The notes below the pieces were generated by a model that had not been told where the DNA came from, made no database searches, and saw only the letters and a list, made by a program, of their open reading frames with translations. 56,699 nt of DNA from a virus. The translations under genes were made by a program, and so were the position numbers. The stretch spans positions 1-56,699 of the IMG/VR virus record IMGVR_UViG_3300046000_011464. The stretch is one strand, 5' to 3'. Of the stretch, positions 26,801 to 35,968 are shown piece by piece. The stretch's first letter is position 1; each line of letters begins with the position of its first letter.

Positions 26801-26953
26801 AGGATTTAATTGATTAATAGGTAAATTTTCACCCATGTATATTGTAATTCCATTTTGAGATAATGTAGAATTATTAACCTCCCATTGCTTATTAGCTATA
26901 TAGGAGGTTAATGTTATATCATTTGAATTTAAGGTTTTGTATGAAAAACTCAT
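23834..26953 (-). CDS. Tail adhesin/fibre with SprB-type repeats
   Basis: 1039 residues. The N-terminal ~230 residues (MSFSYKTLNSNDITLTSYI onward) look like a phage attachment domain. From about 320 to 680 there are several SprB-like beta repeats, each with the pattern Cys-x-Gly then GG-x-PP/PYTY: for example SNVSCYGGINGALSI, and INSC followed by VTGGTPPYTY. These repeats occur in Bacteroidota gliding and surface adhesins. A poly-Pro hinge (ESPPPPPNFYDN) precedes a C-terminal beta domain. It is rich in Ser, Thr and Asn and probably binds the host surface. Confidence 0.8.
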   Translation of the reverse strand: MSFSYKTLNSNDITLTSYIANKQWEVNNSTLSQNGITIYMGENLPINQLNPFDPINDSETSNDEYRRLIYNSIKNLYYQNYTSGSLTGRFFHSSSFFNYEQSTLTSGSMLAANRNLPTITGSSALGIRPTVFDTNLYDISSSLYDTTGYDPDKGSKIVVISIDQNIFGSGLYPNTILISGSTYNIQDDGEGNLLDINTSTYVGNVFYSQGLIVITNQIYICVLGAPPISVNDYYSYRNTEYTSQTLDIISNDFADCGAIDPTSVEIYGTNFPDYTINNGIITITPNQTSLIPGNYQLLYTVGNYNSIRSNTSSINLEITSLPLEITNITLDKLCYGVTGSLEVNFDINYGVPYYSYSLDGGVSYTGSSTIFNANVTGFISASSNNVIYVKDHTETVYSASFNSWHKPVSYTTTILKTPCSPTSNDGQIYVETDGTAVQARISGSGLYQNLPVTFTGLPTGSITIQARDINECVTSSVVNLGVYTPLTASVTQSNVSCYGGINGALSIAFTNVTDRLVVDLLGPTGSYIYNNVLLSSFPNNTITASNLTTGSYQLNITASRDLQCQSYNNTFSITSPTAITQVVTASYINSCSNAIIFNVTGGTPPYTYYASENAPPSSRDGGNTVYSSDTTPVNINGLNSGSYSTFTVDSNGCSSSTSSIQIFKRNYEYTGSYCVTASGINTGYISSSGIQQVFTSGLYSGSVVTSSYSNGTNLFGPTINFTQNFISGAIDKFNPCSNILYQNYYENTASCAISGCYSPILISATPVTCSFEDWQAEYSLIYNSSSANASHTIVQYGPWSDFSSYASHTINNSSPSVLPLNFYDDYGTYTDPYDIMYFRAYNSCSNGSTSSYSNIITTSCESPPPPPNFYDNVYIVIVNNVQATLYGILPAMQGFLRDTFTVFPNQTSPPLLIAYDFIFDQNEQSTGDPNQRNVTLSFINRPNNYNVRDVSNNLKYKATITSNNPINGSVNTELNSDVNGNLYPSVNFWDNYSTGNNTFIYSDSYILGNDDDPSELRVSIDRNVYGEAFTITCSIDYIT

Positions 26954-26999
26954 ATTATATTTTTCAATTTAAACATAACAATTAATATAATATTTTTAA

Positions 27000-28040
27000 T
27001 TAAAAATCTAACTTAACCCTAATAAGTGCTTCTTTTGTAAAATCTTTTGGTAGGGGTTTAGATAATTTAGCTACCGCTAATAACTCATTATTATCGTTAT
27101 ACATTCCTACAGTTGTAACAAATGTTTGTGGGTTATTAACTAGTGTTGGGTAGTAAAAATCACCACTACCACTTATCATTGAAGGATTAGTAGTATAGTT
27201 AAAATCATTATTTTTAATTCTAACAAATATATAATCAGATGTTATAGTTTCTTCACTGTTTAAAGCAAATCCACCATTTCCTCCAGCTCTATTCATAGCG
27301 TTAAATAATGCAGAATTTATTAAATCTAAGTTATTAGAATTACTAGATGTTGGAATTGATAGTTGTATTCCTCCAAAACTAGAAGATAAAGTTAAAGCTC
27401 GAGTATTTAATAAAATTAAACCTACATCTGGTAAAAATTTACCATATGAACCTGAATTAGTATATCCTGCAATTGCACTGCTACTTGGTGGGGTAGATGT
27501 AGTAGCTGAACCATTAGATCCACTTACTATATCAAATACTCTACCAGCATCACAGTATGTTAATGTAGTAACATTATTACTATTGTTAGTTAAACTAATT
27601 AATCCTGATCCTGATAAGGTTAGATTAAAAGTGCTTAAGAATAATTTTTCCTTATAATTAGCTCTATTAATATTAATTACATAAAAATCAGGTGAATTAT
27701 TATTTCCAGTTCCAAAATTAATATTAGTATTTTCATCTCCATTTATTAACGTTCTAAATTGACCATATGTAATTCTAGTTGGAGATATTCCAGGTATACT
27801 TGAATTTAAAGGTGCAGATCCTGATCCATTAACTTGCCCATAAGCTATAGAGAATTGAGGTAGTGCTGAGGTGAAAGTATTTGGATTTTGATTATATACA
27901 GGAAGATATGCATTATTATTAATTACAGTTGAAGATGTAAAGTATGAAGTTAAAGCAGTTTGATTATTACTCCATAGTGTTGAAACTATTGAATCTGAAC
28001 TCACTACAAAGTCTTCAGTATTTAAAGGTATAAAGCTCAT
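27000..28040 (-). CDS. Tail structural protein, Ser/Thr/Asn-rich
   Basis: 346 residues, no signal peptide. The start (MSFIPLNTEDFVVSSDSIV) resembles that of the SprB-repeat protein, suggesting a shared baseplate-docking element. The C-terminal domain (NDFNYTTNPSMISG ... FVTTVGMYNDNNELLAVAKL) is duplicated as the 23504-23830 protein. The middle is low-complexity beta-rich. It probably belongs to the tail-fibre or baseplate periphery; it lies downstream of another virion gene with 12 nt spacing. Confidence 0.7.
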   Translation of the reverse strand: MSFIPLNTEDFVVSSDSIVSTLWSNNQTALTSYFTSSTVINNNAYLPVYNQNPNTFTSALPQFSIAYGQVNGSGSAPLNSSIPGISPTRITYGQFRTLINGDENTNINFGTGNNNSPDFYVININRANYKEKLFLSTFNLTLSGSGLISLTNNSNNVTTLTYCDAGRVFDIVSGSNGSATTSTPPSSSAIAGYTNSGSYGKFLPDVGLILLNTRALTLSSSFGGIQLSIPTSSNSNNLDLINSALFNAMNRAGGNGGFALNSEETITSDYIFVRIKNNDFNYTTNPSMISGSGDFYYPTLVNNPQTFVTTVGMYNDNNELLAVAKLSKPLPKDFTKEALIRVKLDF

Positions 28041-28052
28041 GTTTTATTTTTA

Positions 28053-28712
28053 TTAGCTAGTTACTTTAGTTATTGTTACAGGAATTGTTACTCTAGCACC
28101 TGAATCTCTACCAATTATAGTTAAAATGGTAGATAATGAAGATTGATTACCAAATAGTGTATTAACAGTAGTTGCTGTTAAGTTTATAGTAGCTCCAATT
28201 ACAGTTCTTGAAACATTAGTTCCAATTGTTGTTGTTGAATTTAAAGTCGCAACTTCAGCTGTATTAATACCTACACCATTAAATGTAGCTAATAATCTAG
28301 AATCACCAATAGTAGCTGTATAACCTGAAGATTCAAATGTAGTTGAAGTTCCTAAGTAATTTAATGTTTGAGGTGTAATTGCTAAAGTAGCTCCTTGACG
28401 TAATGTTATAGAAGTATAACCTACATCTAATACAGGTAATTTAGCAGTACCACGTGGTAAAGTTAAAAGTTTATACTTCATAATTTGAGTCTCATCAGGG
28501 AAGGCTTCCAATATTGGCATAGCTTCAATAGCTTCACCATAAAAAGCTGATCCTGATGGATGGTTGGGGTTGTAAAGAGTATAATCAATTTCATCATCGG
28601 ATAATGAGAATTGAGTAATTCTAAATGAGCCATCATTTTTAGCTAGTAGTTCTCTACCTTTTTTAGTAAGAATTGCATCTACTGTTACTGAAGTGTTATT
28701 AAGAAATCCCAT
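28053..28712 (-). CDS. Virion structural protein
   Basis: 219 residues. The N-terminus (MGFLNNTSVTVDAILTKKG then RELLAKND) and ITQFSLSDDEIDYTLY match a virion protein class present in many marine T4-like phages. The C-terminal half is Thr-rich beta sequence, perhaps Ig-like. Likely a tail or baseplate component. It has its own late-type motif 22 nt upstream. Confidence 0.75.
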   Translation of the reverse strand: MGFLNNTSVTVDAILTKKGRELLAKNDGSFRITQFSLSDDEIDYTLYNPNHPSGSAFYGEAIEAMPILEAFPDETQIMKYKLLTLPRGTAKLPVLDVGYTSITLRQGATLAITPQTLNYLGTSTTFESSGYTATIGDSRLLATFNGVGINTAEVATLNSTTTIGTNVSRTVIGATINLTATTVNTLFGNQSSLSTILTIIGRDSGARVTIPVTITKVTS

Positions 28713-28734
28713 GTAATTTTATTATTTTTCTAAT

Positions 28735-28743
28735 TATAAATAT
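28735..28743 (-). promoter_or_regulatory. Late-type promoter motif
   Basis: ATATTTATA on the minus strand, 22 nt before the ATG at 28712, in the gap after the giant tail gene. It probably drives the tail-fibre genes to its left. Confidence 0.5.
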
Positions 28744-28771
28744 ATGTAGTTTTAGTTTTTTTAGATTTAGT

Positions 28772-31700
28772 TTAATTATTATTAGAAGTAAAGATATCTA
28801 ATAAGTTTTGAGCTTTTAATCTTTTAACAATATTACCTGCATCATCTTTAGTTTTTTCATCTAAAAATTCAGGTAATAATATTCCAGGAGATGTTTGTCC
28901 AGGTTTTTTATCCGCAATTAACACAACATTGGTTTCATCAGGTACTTTTGTTAGCATTATAAAATTTAAAACTCTACCTATAACTGAACCTGTTGGATTA
29001 TTTTTACAGGCTTGAGATGGTATATCTGGGGGTAGACTTATTAATGAGTTATTTAATTCACTAACTTCAAATACTAATCTATCGTTATATGAACCACTTC
29101 CATTAGAACCTGAACCTGGAAATCTACCAGGAGGATAAATATTAATGATTTCTCTTTCAAAAATAGGTGAAAAAGGAAATTTGGCATTATCGTGATTATA
29201 AAATCTTATTAAATCTCCTTTTTTAGGATTAAAATATTCTGTTATATCTTGATAACCTGATGCTAATGATTGACTAGGTACTATTTGTTTTAAGTAATTT
29301 CCATAATTTGAAGCACTAGGTGTATAATGATTATAATATAATTTAGATAAATCATATGATGCTGTTAATAGAGTAAATACACTACCACTTACAACTTTAT
29401 TTCCTCTCTCAAAATACCAATTATTAGTAGTACTTGAACCCGAACTAAAACCATTATCATATAATTCTGTAAGATAAATAATACTAGGAGCTTGAGTATT
29501 ATAATATGGGAAATCAGGATATGTTGAAACTATACTATAAGTAGGGGCAGTTGTAAATTGTATATTAGTACTTGTAGATTGTTTAGTAAATGTAAAGGTT
29601 TGTTGTATATTACCTATAACTCCACCTAAAGTTTGTAAGGGGATATCAACAGGACCATTTTGTCCTTCTCCTTGAGGTAGTACTATTTCACCTTCAAAAG
29701 GATATATTGCTTCTATAGTTAACCCATCTAGTTCTTCTAAAGGATAAGATTCTGGAGGTTGATTTAGAGAAACTAATGGTGATGTTGTTTTATATGAATT
29801 AAAAACAGAAGATGTTGAAAAAGTAGTTGAACAATTTAAAACTGTAACTGTAATTTCATTGGAACCATTTACACCATAAACTAAAGGACGTGGTGGTGCA
29901 GGTCTATAATTAGATTGCCACGGATATCCATCTGCATCAATTTCTTCTCCACTTGCACTAGCAGGTCCTGTTATAGTTATACCTGAATATATATTATTTC
30001 CGGGGTCATAGATAGATACACTTTTACCATCAGGGACTTTAACACTTATTAAATTATCTTGATAATTTCTAAGAATATCCCCATCTAGATAGGTTAAAGT
30101 AGATAGTTGAGTAGGTGATCCTGGAGTATTAATTTCAGTTAATTGATATTCTGATCCTGAAAAATTTGCTCTGTTATATAGTAATACTGGTGCTCCTTCA
30201 TCTGGTGGAGATACTTTTATAGTTAATTTAACACTTCCTGTTACTCTTTGTCTAATTTCTCCATCATATGGAGTATTTCTAGTTACAGTAAATAATATAG
30301 GTGAGTTTATTGTTACAGAAAGTACTGATTGTAATGAACCTATAGCACTAGATGAAATGGGATTTTGTAATATAGGAGGGGATTGGATAATTAAACTACC
30401 TTGTAAACTAGCTGTTACTTGGGAACCCGAAGCAGGATTAGGAATTGGGACTTCATCTAAAAGTGAAAATTCTAGACTAGACCAATTTGAAGTGGTATTA
30501 GAAATATTTTGTAAAATAGGTTCATATCTAAATCCACCAGCATAAATAGGTTTTAAACCATTTAAAGCTTTTTGTTTAGTTGGTTGGTTTACATTATCTA
30601 AAGCTACATTCACATCGGATTTAGCAAATATAGATTGAACATCAAATAAATTTTTATTAGCTTCTGTTAATTCTATTACATTAGAAGCACTATCAATTAA
30701 ATACTTAGTATTAACATTTACTCTTCCAGGGAATGTTAAAGATTGAGATGTTATTTCTCTAAAATAAGCAAATTTAACCGAATTTAAATCTATTACAGGA
30801 GAATTACCATAAGAAATATCTCCAGGAGAATATATGTTGTATAAATTACCAAATAATCTACTTCCATTATATCTTGGATTAGTATGTCTTTTTAAAGTAT
30901 AATTACTGTCTTGAACTGGAGCATTTAAAAATCCATACCCAGTACCATTTAAATTAACTTTTAAACTAGCAGTTAAAAAATTAAGATTAACGGGTAAAAT
31001 TGAATCATACCCATAATCCACATCTAGATATTGGGGTGAAGTTCTAGCAATTAAAACGTTGTTTAATGTTGGATTTATGGGTAATCTATAGTAGTTATCA
31101 TATATGCTAGAAGAAATATTAAGTGCTAAATTATTCAATTCATACACTATATTATCTAATGATTGTGAATGAACTGTTATTACAGTACCACCTAATTCAC
31201 CTGTAAATAACTCTCTATTATCATCATTATATTTAGTTATACTACCTGAAATGTATGATGTTGATGAAGTATAAGCTGTATTATAAATTTCGTCTAATCC
31301 ATTTGATCCTGTTATAAAAGCAGTATCAATAGAACCACTATAATCTATAAAAGTCATTACAGGTTCGTGTCTTGCTATTTTATTTCTTTCTAAGATATTA
31401 GTATTAATAACTAATCCTGTTGATAAATTAGTTTTAGCAGGAACAAAATCCTTTATCATTTTGAATAATGAATTATCAAAATAAGATAAAAGTTTAATTA
31501 AATCAAAAACATTTTGTGAATTAGTATATTTTTGAAAATAAAAATTTCTTAAATCAGTTAGTGCAGGGTACGAATCTGAGGAATCTAATCTTGGATCGCC
31601 AATATATTCGTCAATATTAAATGAACCTAATTGTGCTATTATATCCTCATTAATTGAGTCTTGTAGTGAAATTGATACTTCAACTACATTTAAATCAGTT

Positions 31701-34435
31701 GTGTATGGGTAAGTTTCAGGTTTTTGAATTGAAATATAAGGAGTTATTACATCTCCAGGTACTAAATTTGGAATAGCTATTCTTACTTTGTCATCTATTT
31801 CAGTAATACTTCCTAAATTAGGAGTATTAACTAAGAATGTTTCATGATTATCTAAGTAATTAGCATTAGTAAAATTTATTAAAGATATATTAGATGTAAT
31901 AACATTACTCTCATCTCCAAAAGAAGCTGTTTGAGAAGGATGAACCGATACATATGTACTTTTAATTGTATTATCTAATTCACTTCCAAAAGGATATCTA
32001 AATATCAATTTATCATAAGAACCTGTAACACTATTTTCAGGATAAGCTATAGGATTTAAAATATGGTCTTTAAAATTATTTATTGAGATAGAGTCTATCC
32101 ATAATCTAAATTCTTGTAAAGAAGCAGAAGTAGGATAATAGATATTACTGTTACCTATATTAATACGATCAAAAGTATTCCAACCATATAAATTATAATT
32201 GGATTGTGTAGCTCCATCTATAGTAATAGAACTTGATTTTAGATATTGAATCCCATAATCATTTTTATTACCTATAGTTAAAGTATAAGTATTAGTAGTT
32301 GTATAAGTAGTTAAACTATTAGCATCTAAACTACCTGTTTCTCTAGTTAAATTTAATACCCACCAATCATCATTATAAATTGGAATGTTTATTGGAGTTG
32401 AATATATAAAATTATTACCATCACTTAACCCAAAACTAACATCACCAAAAGAACCTGAGTCTTGGGTTACTTTTATATGTTTGTAGTTACTTTCTAGAAT
32501 AGATTGAGTTGGATATGTACCGTTTAATTTAAATCTATATTCTATAGTATCAGGAAATATACTTAAACCTGTATCTAGATATTGTTTATATGAAGATCTG
32601 AAAGGTGATTGTATATATGAGCTACCACTGAGATTTAAACTATAGTTAAATTTAGGAGTGATTTGTTCTATTGTATCTAAATCTTTTCTATTTCCACCAT
32701 ATTCTTTAATTTTTAATATTGTATCGGGAATACCGAAACAATTAATTAAAGAACGTAATCCTCTTCTTGTACCTTTAGTTTTAAGTAAATAAGGTAAGTT
32801 GTGATATATCCTTTTATATGTTTCTTTTACGATATCATTATCAGGAATAGTATTATTAGAAGCTGTTATATAAGTATCTATTAAATATGAGCCTGTAGAA
32901 GGTAAAGTACTATTGTTAGAATCAATTCCTAATAAAGATAAATATAAATCTTCTTGATTTCTTGAATTAGTATAAAGTTTAATACCAAAATTTCTTAAGG
33001 TATCTGCTACTAAATCCTTAGAAATACCATAATCAACTCTATTATCTGCAACTTGTAAATCAGTAATATCTTTGATGTAGGTCCAAATATAATCATAATG
33101 TTGACCTAACATTGCAGAGAATAATTCTAAATTAGCATTTTGAGAATCTTCTTTTATAAATTCAGGGAAGTTATTCCAAATATAATTTTTATTCTCAATA
33201 TCATAATTATCTGCATTTACTACAGCACCACCATAATAAGGAGAAGTATAATCAGTTGATCCAAACCAAACTAATGATTCTGGGTTTGTAGGAGATAAAT
33301 TAGTATAAGGCTTAACTGATCCTGATTTGGGCCAAGAATAACTCCCAGATTCATAATATAAAAAATATTCATATCCATCAAATTTTTCAATAAGAGTATT
33401 TAATTGAGTTTGTAAGTTAAGTACACTTGCTGAAGTGTAAGTTCTACTTGAAGATATATTTAAACCATTTATATTATTAATATCTGATTGTAGGGATTGG
33501 ATTTGAGTTAACTTATATTTAAAATTTTCCAATCTTTCTCTAGCAGATGAAAAATGAACAAAATTGTTAAAATCAGTGTAATCAACTGTAATTTCAATAC
33601 TTTTTTCCTCTAACCAAGACTGTAATTGTTGATATGAAGAAGAAACGTTAGAACTTAATAAAGAAGATAAATTTAAGTAAGGTGTAGTTAAATTTGTCTT
33701 TTCTACTAATCCAATATTAATATTAGGTCCTCTTAAAGGAGTAGTATCAGGAGTAGCTTCAGCTATAAATTCGGTATTTACTTCAAAAACATAAGGTTCA
33801 GAAATACTTTCTACTACCCAAAAAGTATCTTTTAATCTGAAATCTGGTGGAAGTGGTTCGTATAATTTAATATATAAACTAGCATAGGATTCATTTGAAT
33901 TATCAAATGCCACATTTACTCCAATAAGAGTTTTATTATCACCAAAATTTAAAAGAAAATCCGAATAGAAGGCTCTTGAATTTCTTTCAGAAATAAATGT
34001 TAAATAGGATTGTCCTAAGTCAGTATATGAAATTGAGTTATTAGAAACTTTAAGTTCAGTTCTATCTGAAGATATTTCTGATATGAAGAATGGAAGAGTA
34101 TAAGAACTAAAAAATAATTGTCTGTAAAAATTATAAATTATCTCATATCTTCCTAATCCAATCCCAAATGATTCTAAATCCGCTTTAGGATCTAATTCAA
34201 CTTGATCATAAAGAGAAGTACCTTGGATTGTTTGTCTTGTAGTATAATTTTTAAAATCATATGCAGAGTTTAACACATCACCATTAGGAGATATAACATG
34301 CACTTCTACTTTATCCTCAGGTAAACCAAACTCTTTATTAATGTTTAATGAATTTAATAAGGATTCATCACTAATTTTATAGTCTTGGTTTATAAATTCA
34401 GTAGGATCAAGTTGGGATATATTTGTAATTTCCAT
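28772..34435 (-). CDS. Giant baseplate/tail protein with lectin-like (LamG/ConA) domain
   Basis: 1887 residues, the largest product here. The N-terminal third is baseplate-like (LFFSSYTLPFFISEISSDR). LPYLLKTKGTRRGLRSLIN at about 560 matches a motif of phage tail proteins that sit on the baseplate wedge. It is followed by a jelly-roll region (SYIQSPFRSSYKQYLDTG ... LQEFRLWIDSISINNFKDH) of the LamG/concanavalin type, a possible sugar-binding domain. The C-terminus is beta-rich with Ser/Gly linkers. The start overlaps the stop of the small upstream gene. Confidence 0.78.
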   Translation of the reverse strand: MEITNISQLDPTEFINQDYKISDESLLNSLNINKEFGLPEDKVEVHVISPNGDVLNSAYDFKNYTTRQTIQGTSLYDQVELDPKADLESFGIGLGRYEIIYNFYRQLFFSSYTLPFFISEISSDRTELKVSNNSISYTDLGQSYLTFISERNSRAFYSDFLLNFGDNKTLIGVNVAFDNSNESYASLYIKLYEPLPPDFRLKDTFWVVESISEPYVFEVNTEFIAEATPDTTPLRGPNINIGLVEKTNLTTPYLNLSSLLSSNVSSSYQQLQSWLEEKSIEITVDYTDFNNFVHFSSARERLENFKYKLTQIQSLQSDINNINGLNISSSRTYTSASVLNLQTQLNTLIEKFDGYEYFLYYESGSYSWPKSGSVKPYTNLSPTNPESLVWFGSTDYTSPYYGGAVVNADNYDIENKNYIWNNFPEFIKEDSQNANLELFSAMLGQHYDYIWTYIKDITDLQVADNRVDYGISKDLVADTLRNFGIKLYTNSRNQEDLYLSLLGIDSNNSTLPSTGSYLIDTYITASNNTIPDNDIVKETYKRIYHNLPYLLKTKGTRRGLRSLINCFGIPDTILKIKEYGGNRKDLDTIEQITPKFNYSLNLSGSSYIQSPFRSSYKQYLDTGLSIFPDTIEYRFKLNGTYPTQSILESNYKHIKVTQDSGSFGDVSFGLSDGNNFIYSTPINIPIYNDDWWVLNLTRETGSLDANSLTTYTTTNTYTLTIGNKNDYGIQYLKSSSITIDGATQSNYNLYGWNTFDRINIGNSNIYYPTSASLQEFRLWIDSISINNFKDHILNPIAYPENSVTGSYDKLIFRYPFGSELDNTIKSTYVSVHPSQTASFGDESNVITSNISLINFTNANYLDNHETFLVNTPNLGSITEIDDKVRIAIPNLVPGDVITPYISIQKPETYPYTTDLNVVEVSISLQDSINEDIIAQLGSFNIDEYIGDPRLDSSDSYPALTDLRNFYFQKYTNSQNVFDLIKLLSYFDNSLFKMIKDFVPAKTNLSTGLVINTNILERNKIARHEPVMTFIDYSGSIDTAFITGSNGLDEIYNTAYTSSTSYISGSITKYNDDNRELFTGELGGTVITVHSQSLDNIVYELNNLALNISSSIYDNYYRLPINPTLNNVLIARTSPQYLDVDYGYDSILPVNLNFLTASLKVNLNGTGYGFLNAPVQDSNYTLKRHTNPRYNGSRLFGNLYNIYSPGDISYGNSPVIDLNSVKFAYFREITSQSLTFPGRVNVNTKYLIDSASNVIELTEANKNLFDVQSIFAKSDVNVALDNVNQPTKQKALNGLKPIYAGGFRYEPILQNISNTTSNWSSLEFSLLDEVPIPNPASGSQVTASLQGSLIIQSPPILQNPISSSAIGSLQSVLSVTINSPILFTVTRNTPYDGEIRQRVTGSVKLTIKVSPPDEGAPVLLYNRANFSGSEYQLTEINTPGSPTQLSTLTYLDGDILRNYQDNLISVKVPDGKSVSIYDPGNNIYSGITITGPASASGEEIDADGYPWQSNYRPAPPRPLVYGVNGSNEITVTVLNCSTTFSTSSVFNSYKTTSPLVSLNQPPESYPLEELDGLTIEAIYPFEGEIVLPQGEGQNGPVDIPLQTLGGVIGNIQQTFTFTKQSTSTNIQFTTAPTYSIVSTYPDFPYYNTQAPSIIYLTELYDNGFSSGSSTTNNWYFERGNKVVSGSVFTLLTASYDLSKLYYNHYTPSASNYGNYLKQIVPSQSLASGYQDITEYFNPKKGDLIRFYNHDNAKFPFSPIFEREIINIYPPGRFPGSGSNGSGSYNDRLVFEVSELNNSLISLPPDIPSQACKNNPTGSVIGRVLNFIMLTKVPDETNVVLIADKKPGQTSPGILLPEFLDEKTKDDAGNIVKRLKAQNLLDIFTSNNN

Positions 34436-34776
34436 TATTTGGATATTGTTAAATCATTTATGGTTTGCTGTAATGTTAAGTTTTCAAGTCGTAATTGATT
34501 AATCTCATCTAATAGAGCATCTATTTCTCCTGCATTTTGATTAACACCAGTATATTCTGTACTTCTTCTAATTAATTCTAAATGTGAATTTATATCTCCT
34601 TCTACAGGGATTTCATAAAATAAGTCATTATATGCCTGAAAAAATTCATTTATGTTAATAGCATTATCTTCTATAACTGTTTGAGGTTGCAATAATTGAG
34701 AAAATTGAGTATCAATTACATTTAAATATGTAACCTTACCATAAACTGTTTTATTTAATTTAATTTGTTCCGCCAT
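34435..34776 (-). CDS. Small baseplate-region protein with C-terminal coiled coil
   Basis: 113 residues. The N-terminal part is strand-rich (LNKTVYGKVTYLNVIDTQ), the last 30 residues (LLDEINQLRLENLTLQQTI) are a leucine-patterned coiled coil. Its start and stop overlap both neighbours by one base, so it is produced with them, perhaps as an oligomerising adaptor or chaperone for the giant tail protein. Not recognised further. Confidence 0.65.
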   Translation of the reverse strand: MAEQIKLNKTVYGKVTYLNVIDTQFSQLLQPQTVIEDNAININEFFQAYNDLFYEIPVEGDINSHLELIRRSTEYTGVNQNAGEIDALLDEINQLRLENLTLQQTINDLTISK

Positions 34777-35807
34777 TATCTAACTATTTTAAAATAATTT
34801 GACTCATCATCTATAATTATAATTTCACCATTTGAAAGTATAGTTTTAATTAAAATTTGATAATATCTTTCAGGTTCTAAACCATTCATATATAATTTAA
34901 AATAATTACTTGTATTATCACAACTTACTTTAGTAGAAACAATATTAAAATCTACTATAATTTCATCAGTTTTTACATCTTTTAATGCCCAATATGTAGT
35001 TGGGGGTAAAGCCTTTACATTTAAATATACTGATGATGTGGAAAAAGCACGAGCAGGGAATGTATCTCGGCATTTTATTCTAAAAGTATAGACAGTATTT
35101 TCTTCAAATTCTACTTTATTATTAGATATTACAGGTATAAAATTTGATGTAGTAATTTGAGTTAATGAAGAATTATATATACTATCATCCCATCTAAATT
35201 CTAATTGGGGTGGATATATAGTATGAGTATCCATTGAAAAGAATCTGGTAATTAAAGGAGTAGTACTATTTTCTATACTAGAAGAAAGTTTTAATAATAT
35301 ACCATAATTGGGGATTGAACTTGAATACCATAAATTAGTGATAGAAGTTAAGTTCATATCAATATCTTTACTATCAGTATAAATAAATGATTGCGAAGTA
35401 AATGAACTTGTAATAAATGAACTACCAGAAGAAGCCCAATTTGTACTACCATTACTAATCCATGTACAACCATCAGTTGTTATAGGAGTATTGGCAGATC
35501 TACCTAACCCCATAATCCAACTTTGAGAAACAGGATATCCTAAAATTGTATAATCTATAGGTAAAGTAGCAGTAGCTAAAAATAATTTAAGATATGAAGT
35601 AAAATTACTTCCACTTATTTTATTATTAATTACATCGGTTATTTGAGAAGTAGGAAATTGAATTAACGCTCGTGTTACATCAGCGTTTATAGAAGTAATC
35701 TCAGTTTCATTTGATACCTCTAAAATTTCGTCTCTACCAAAATTTTGAGTATTACGATATGATGAAATGAAAGTATCTTTTTCAGGAAATATTTTATAAA
35801 CAGCCAT
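34776..35807 (-). CDS. Tail protein with DNRLRE-like domain
   Basis: 343 residues. The N-terminal segment KDTFISSYRNTQNFGRDEIL with later RALIQFPTS follows the DNRLRE/CBM-like pattern (a disulphide-free beta sandwich found in surface proteins). The rest is Ser-rich beta sequence ending in an Ig-like module (YFKLYMNGLEPERYYQIL). A surface-exposed baseplate or fibre part is likely. A late-type motif lies 15 nt upstream. Confidence 0.65.
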   Translation of the reverse strand: MAVYKIFPEKDTFISSYRNTQNFGRDEILEVSNETEITSINADVTRALIQFPTSQITDVINNKISGSNFTSYLKLFLATATLPIDYTILGYPVSQSWIMGLGRSANTPITTDGCTWISNGSTNWASSGSSFITSSFTSQSFIYTDSKDIDMNLTSITNLWYSSSIPNYGILLKLSSSIENSTTPLITRFFSMDTHTIYPPQLEFRWDDSIYNSSLTQITTSNFIPVISNNKVEFEENTVYTFRIKCRDTFPARAFSTSSVYLNVKALPPTTYWALKDVKTDEIIVDFNIVSTKVSCDNTSNYFKLYMNGLEPERYYQILIKTILSNGEIIIIDDESNYFKIVR

Positions 35808-35822
35808 AAATCTAATATATAA

Positions 35823-35831
35823 TATAAATAT
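35823..35831 (-). promoter_or_regulatory. Late-type promoter motif
   Basis: ATATTTATA on the minus strand, 15 nt upstream of the ATG at 35807. It lies between the small membrane-protein frame and the DNRLRE-like gene. Confidence 0.5.
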
Positions 35832-35848
35832 ACATTAGGTGAATTTTT

Positions 35849-35944
35849 TTATTGCTTATTTCTTTTACTATCTACTATTAGTATCAATATTAAAAATACT
35901 ACTACACCTACCATTAAGTAATATCCTGTTAACCCCCCATCCAC
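35849..35944 (-). CDS. Possible small single-pass membrane protein (GTG start)
   Basis: 31 residues if started at the GTG at 35944: VDGGLTGYYLMVGVVV, then FLILILIV and a basic tail DSKRNKQ. This is a textbook single membrane helix with positive-inside tail. The frame continues upstream, in frame with the stop of the gp6 gene, for a further 9 codons, so stop-codon readthrough is another option. The only ATG in frame gives 21 residues. A small holin-like or membrane factor is conceivable; evidence is limited to composition. Confidence 0.4.
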   Translation of the reverse strand: MDGGLTGYYLMVGVVVFLILILIVDSKRNKQ

Positions 35945-35968
35945 TATAATTAAATTATCTGTTAAATT

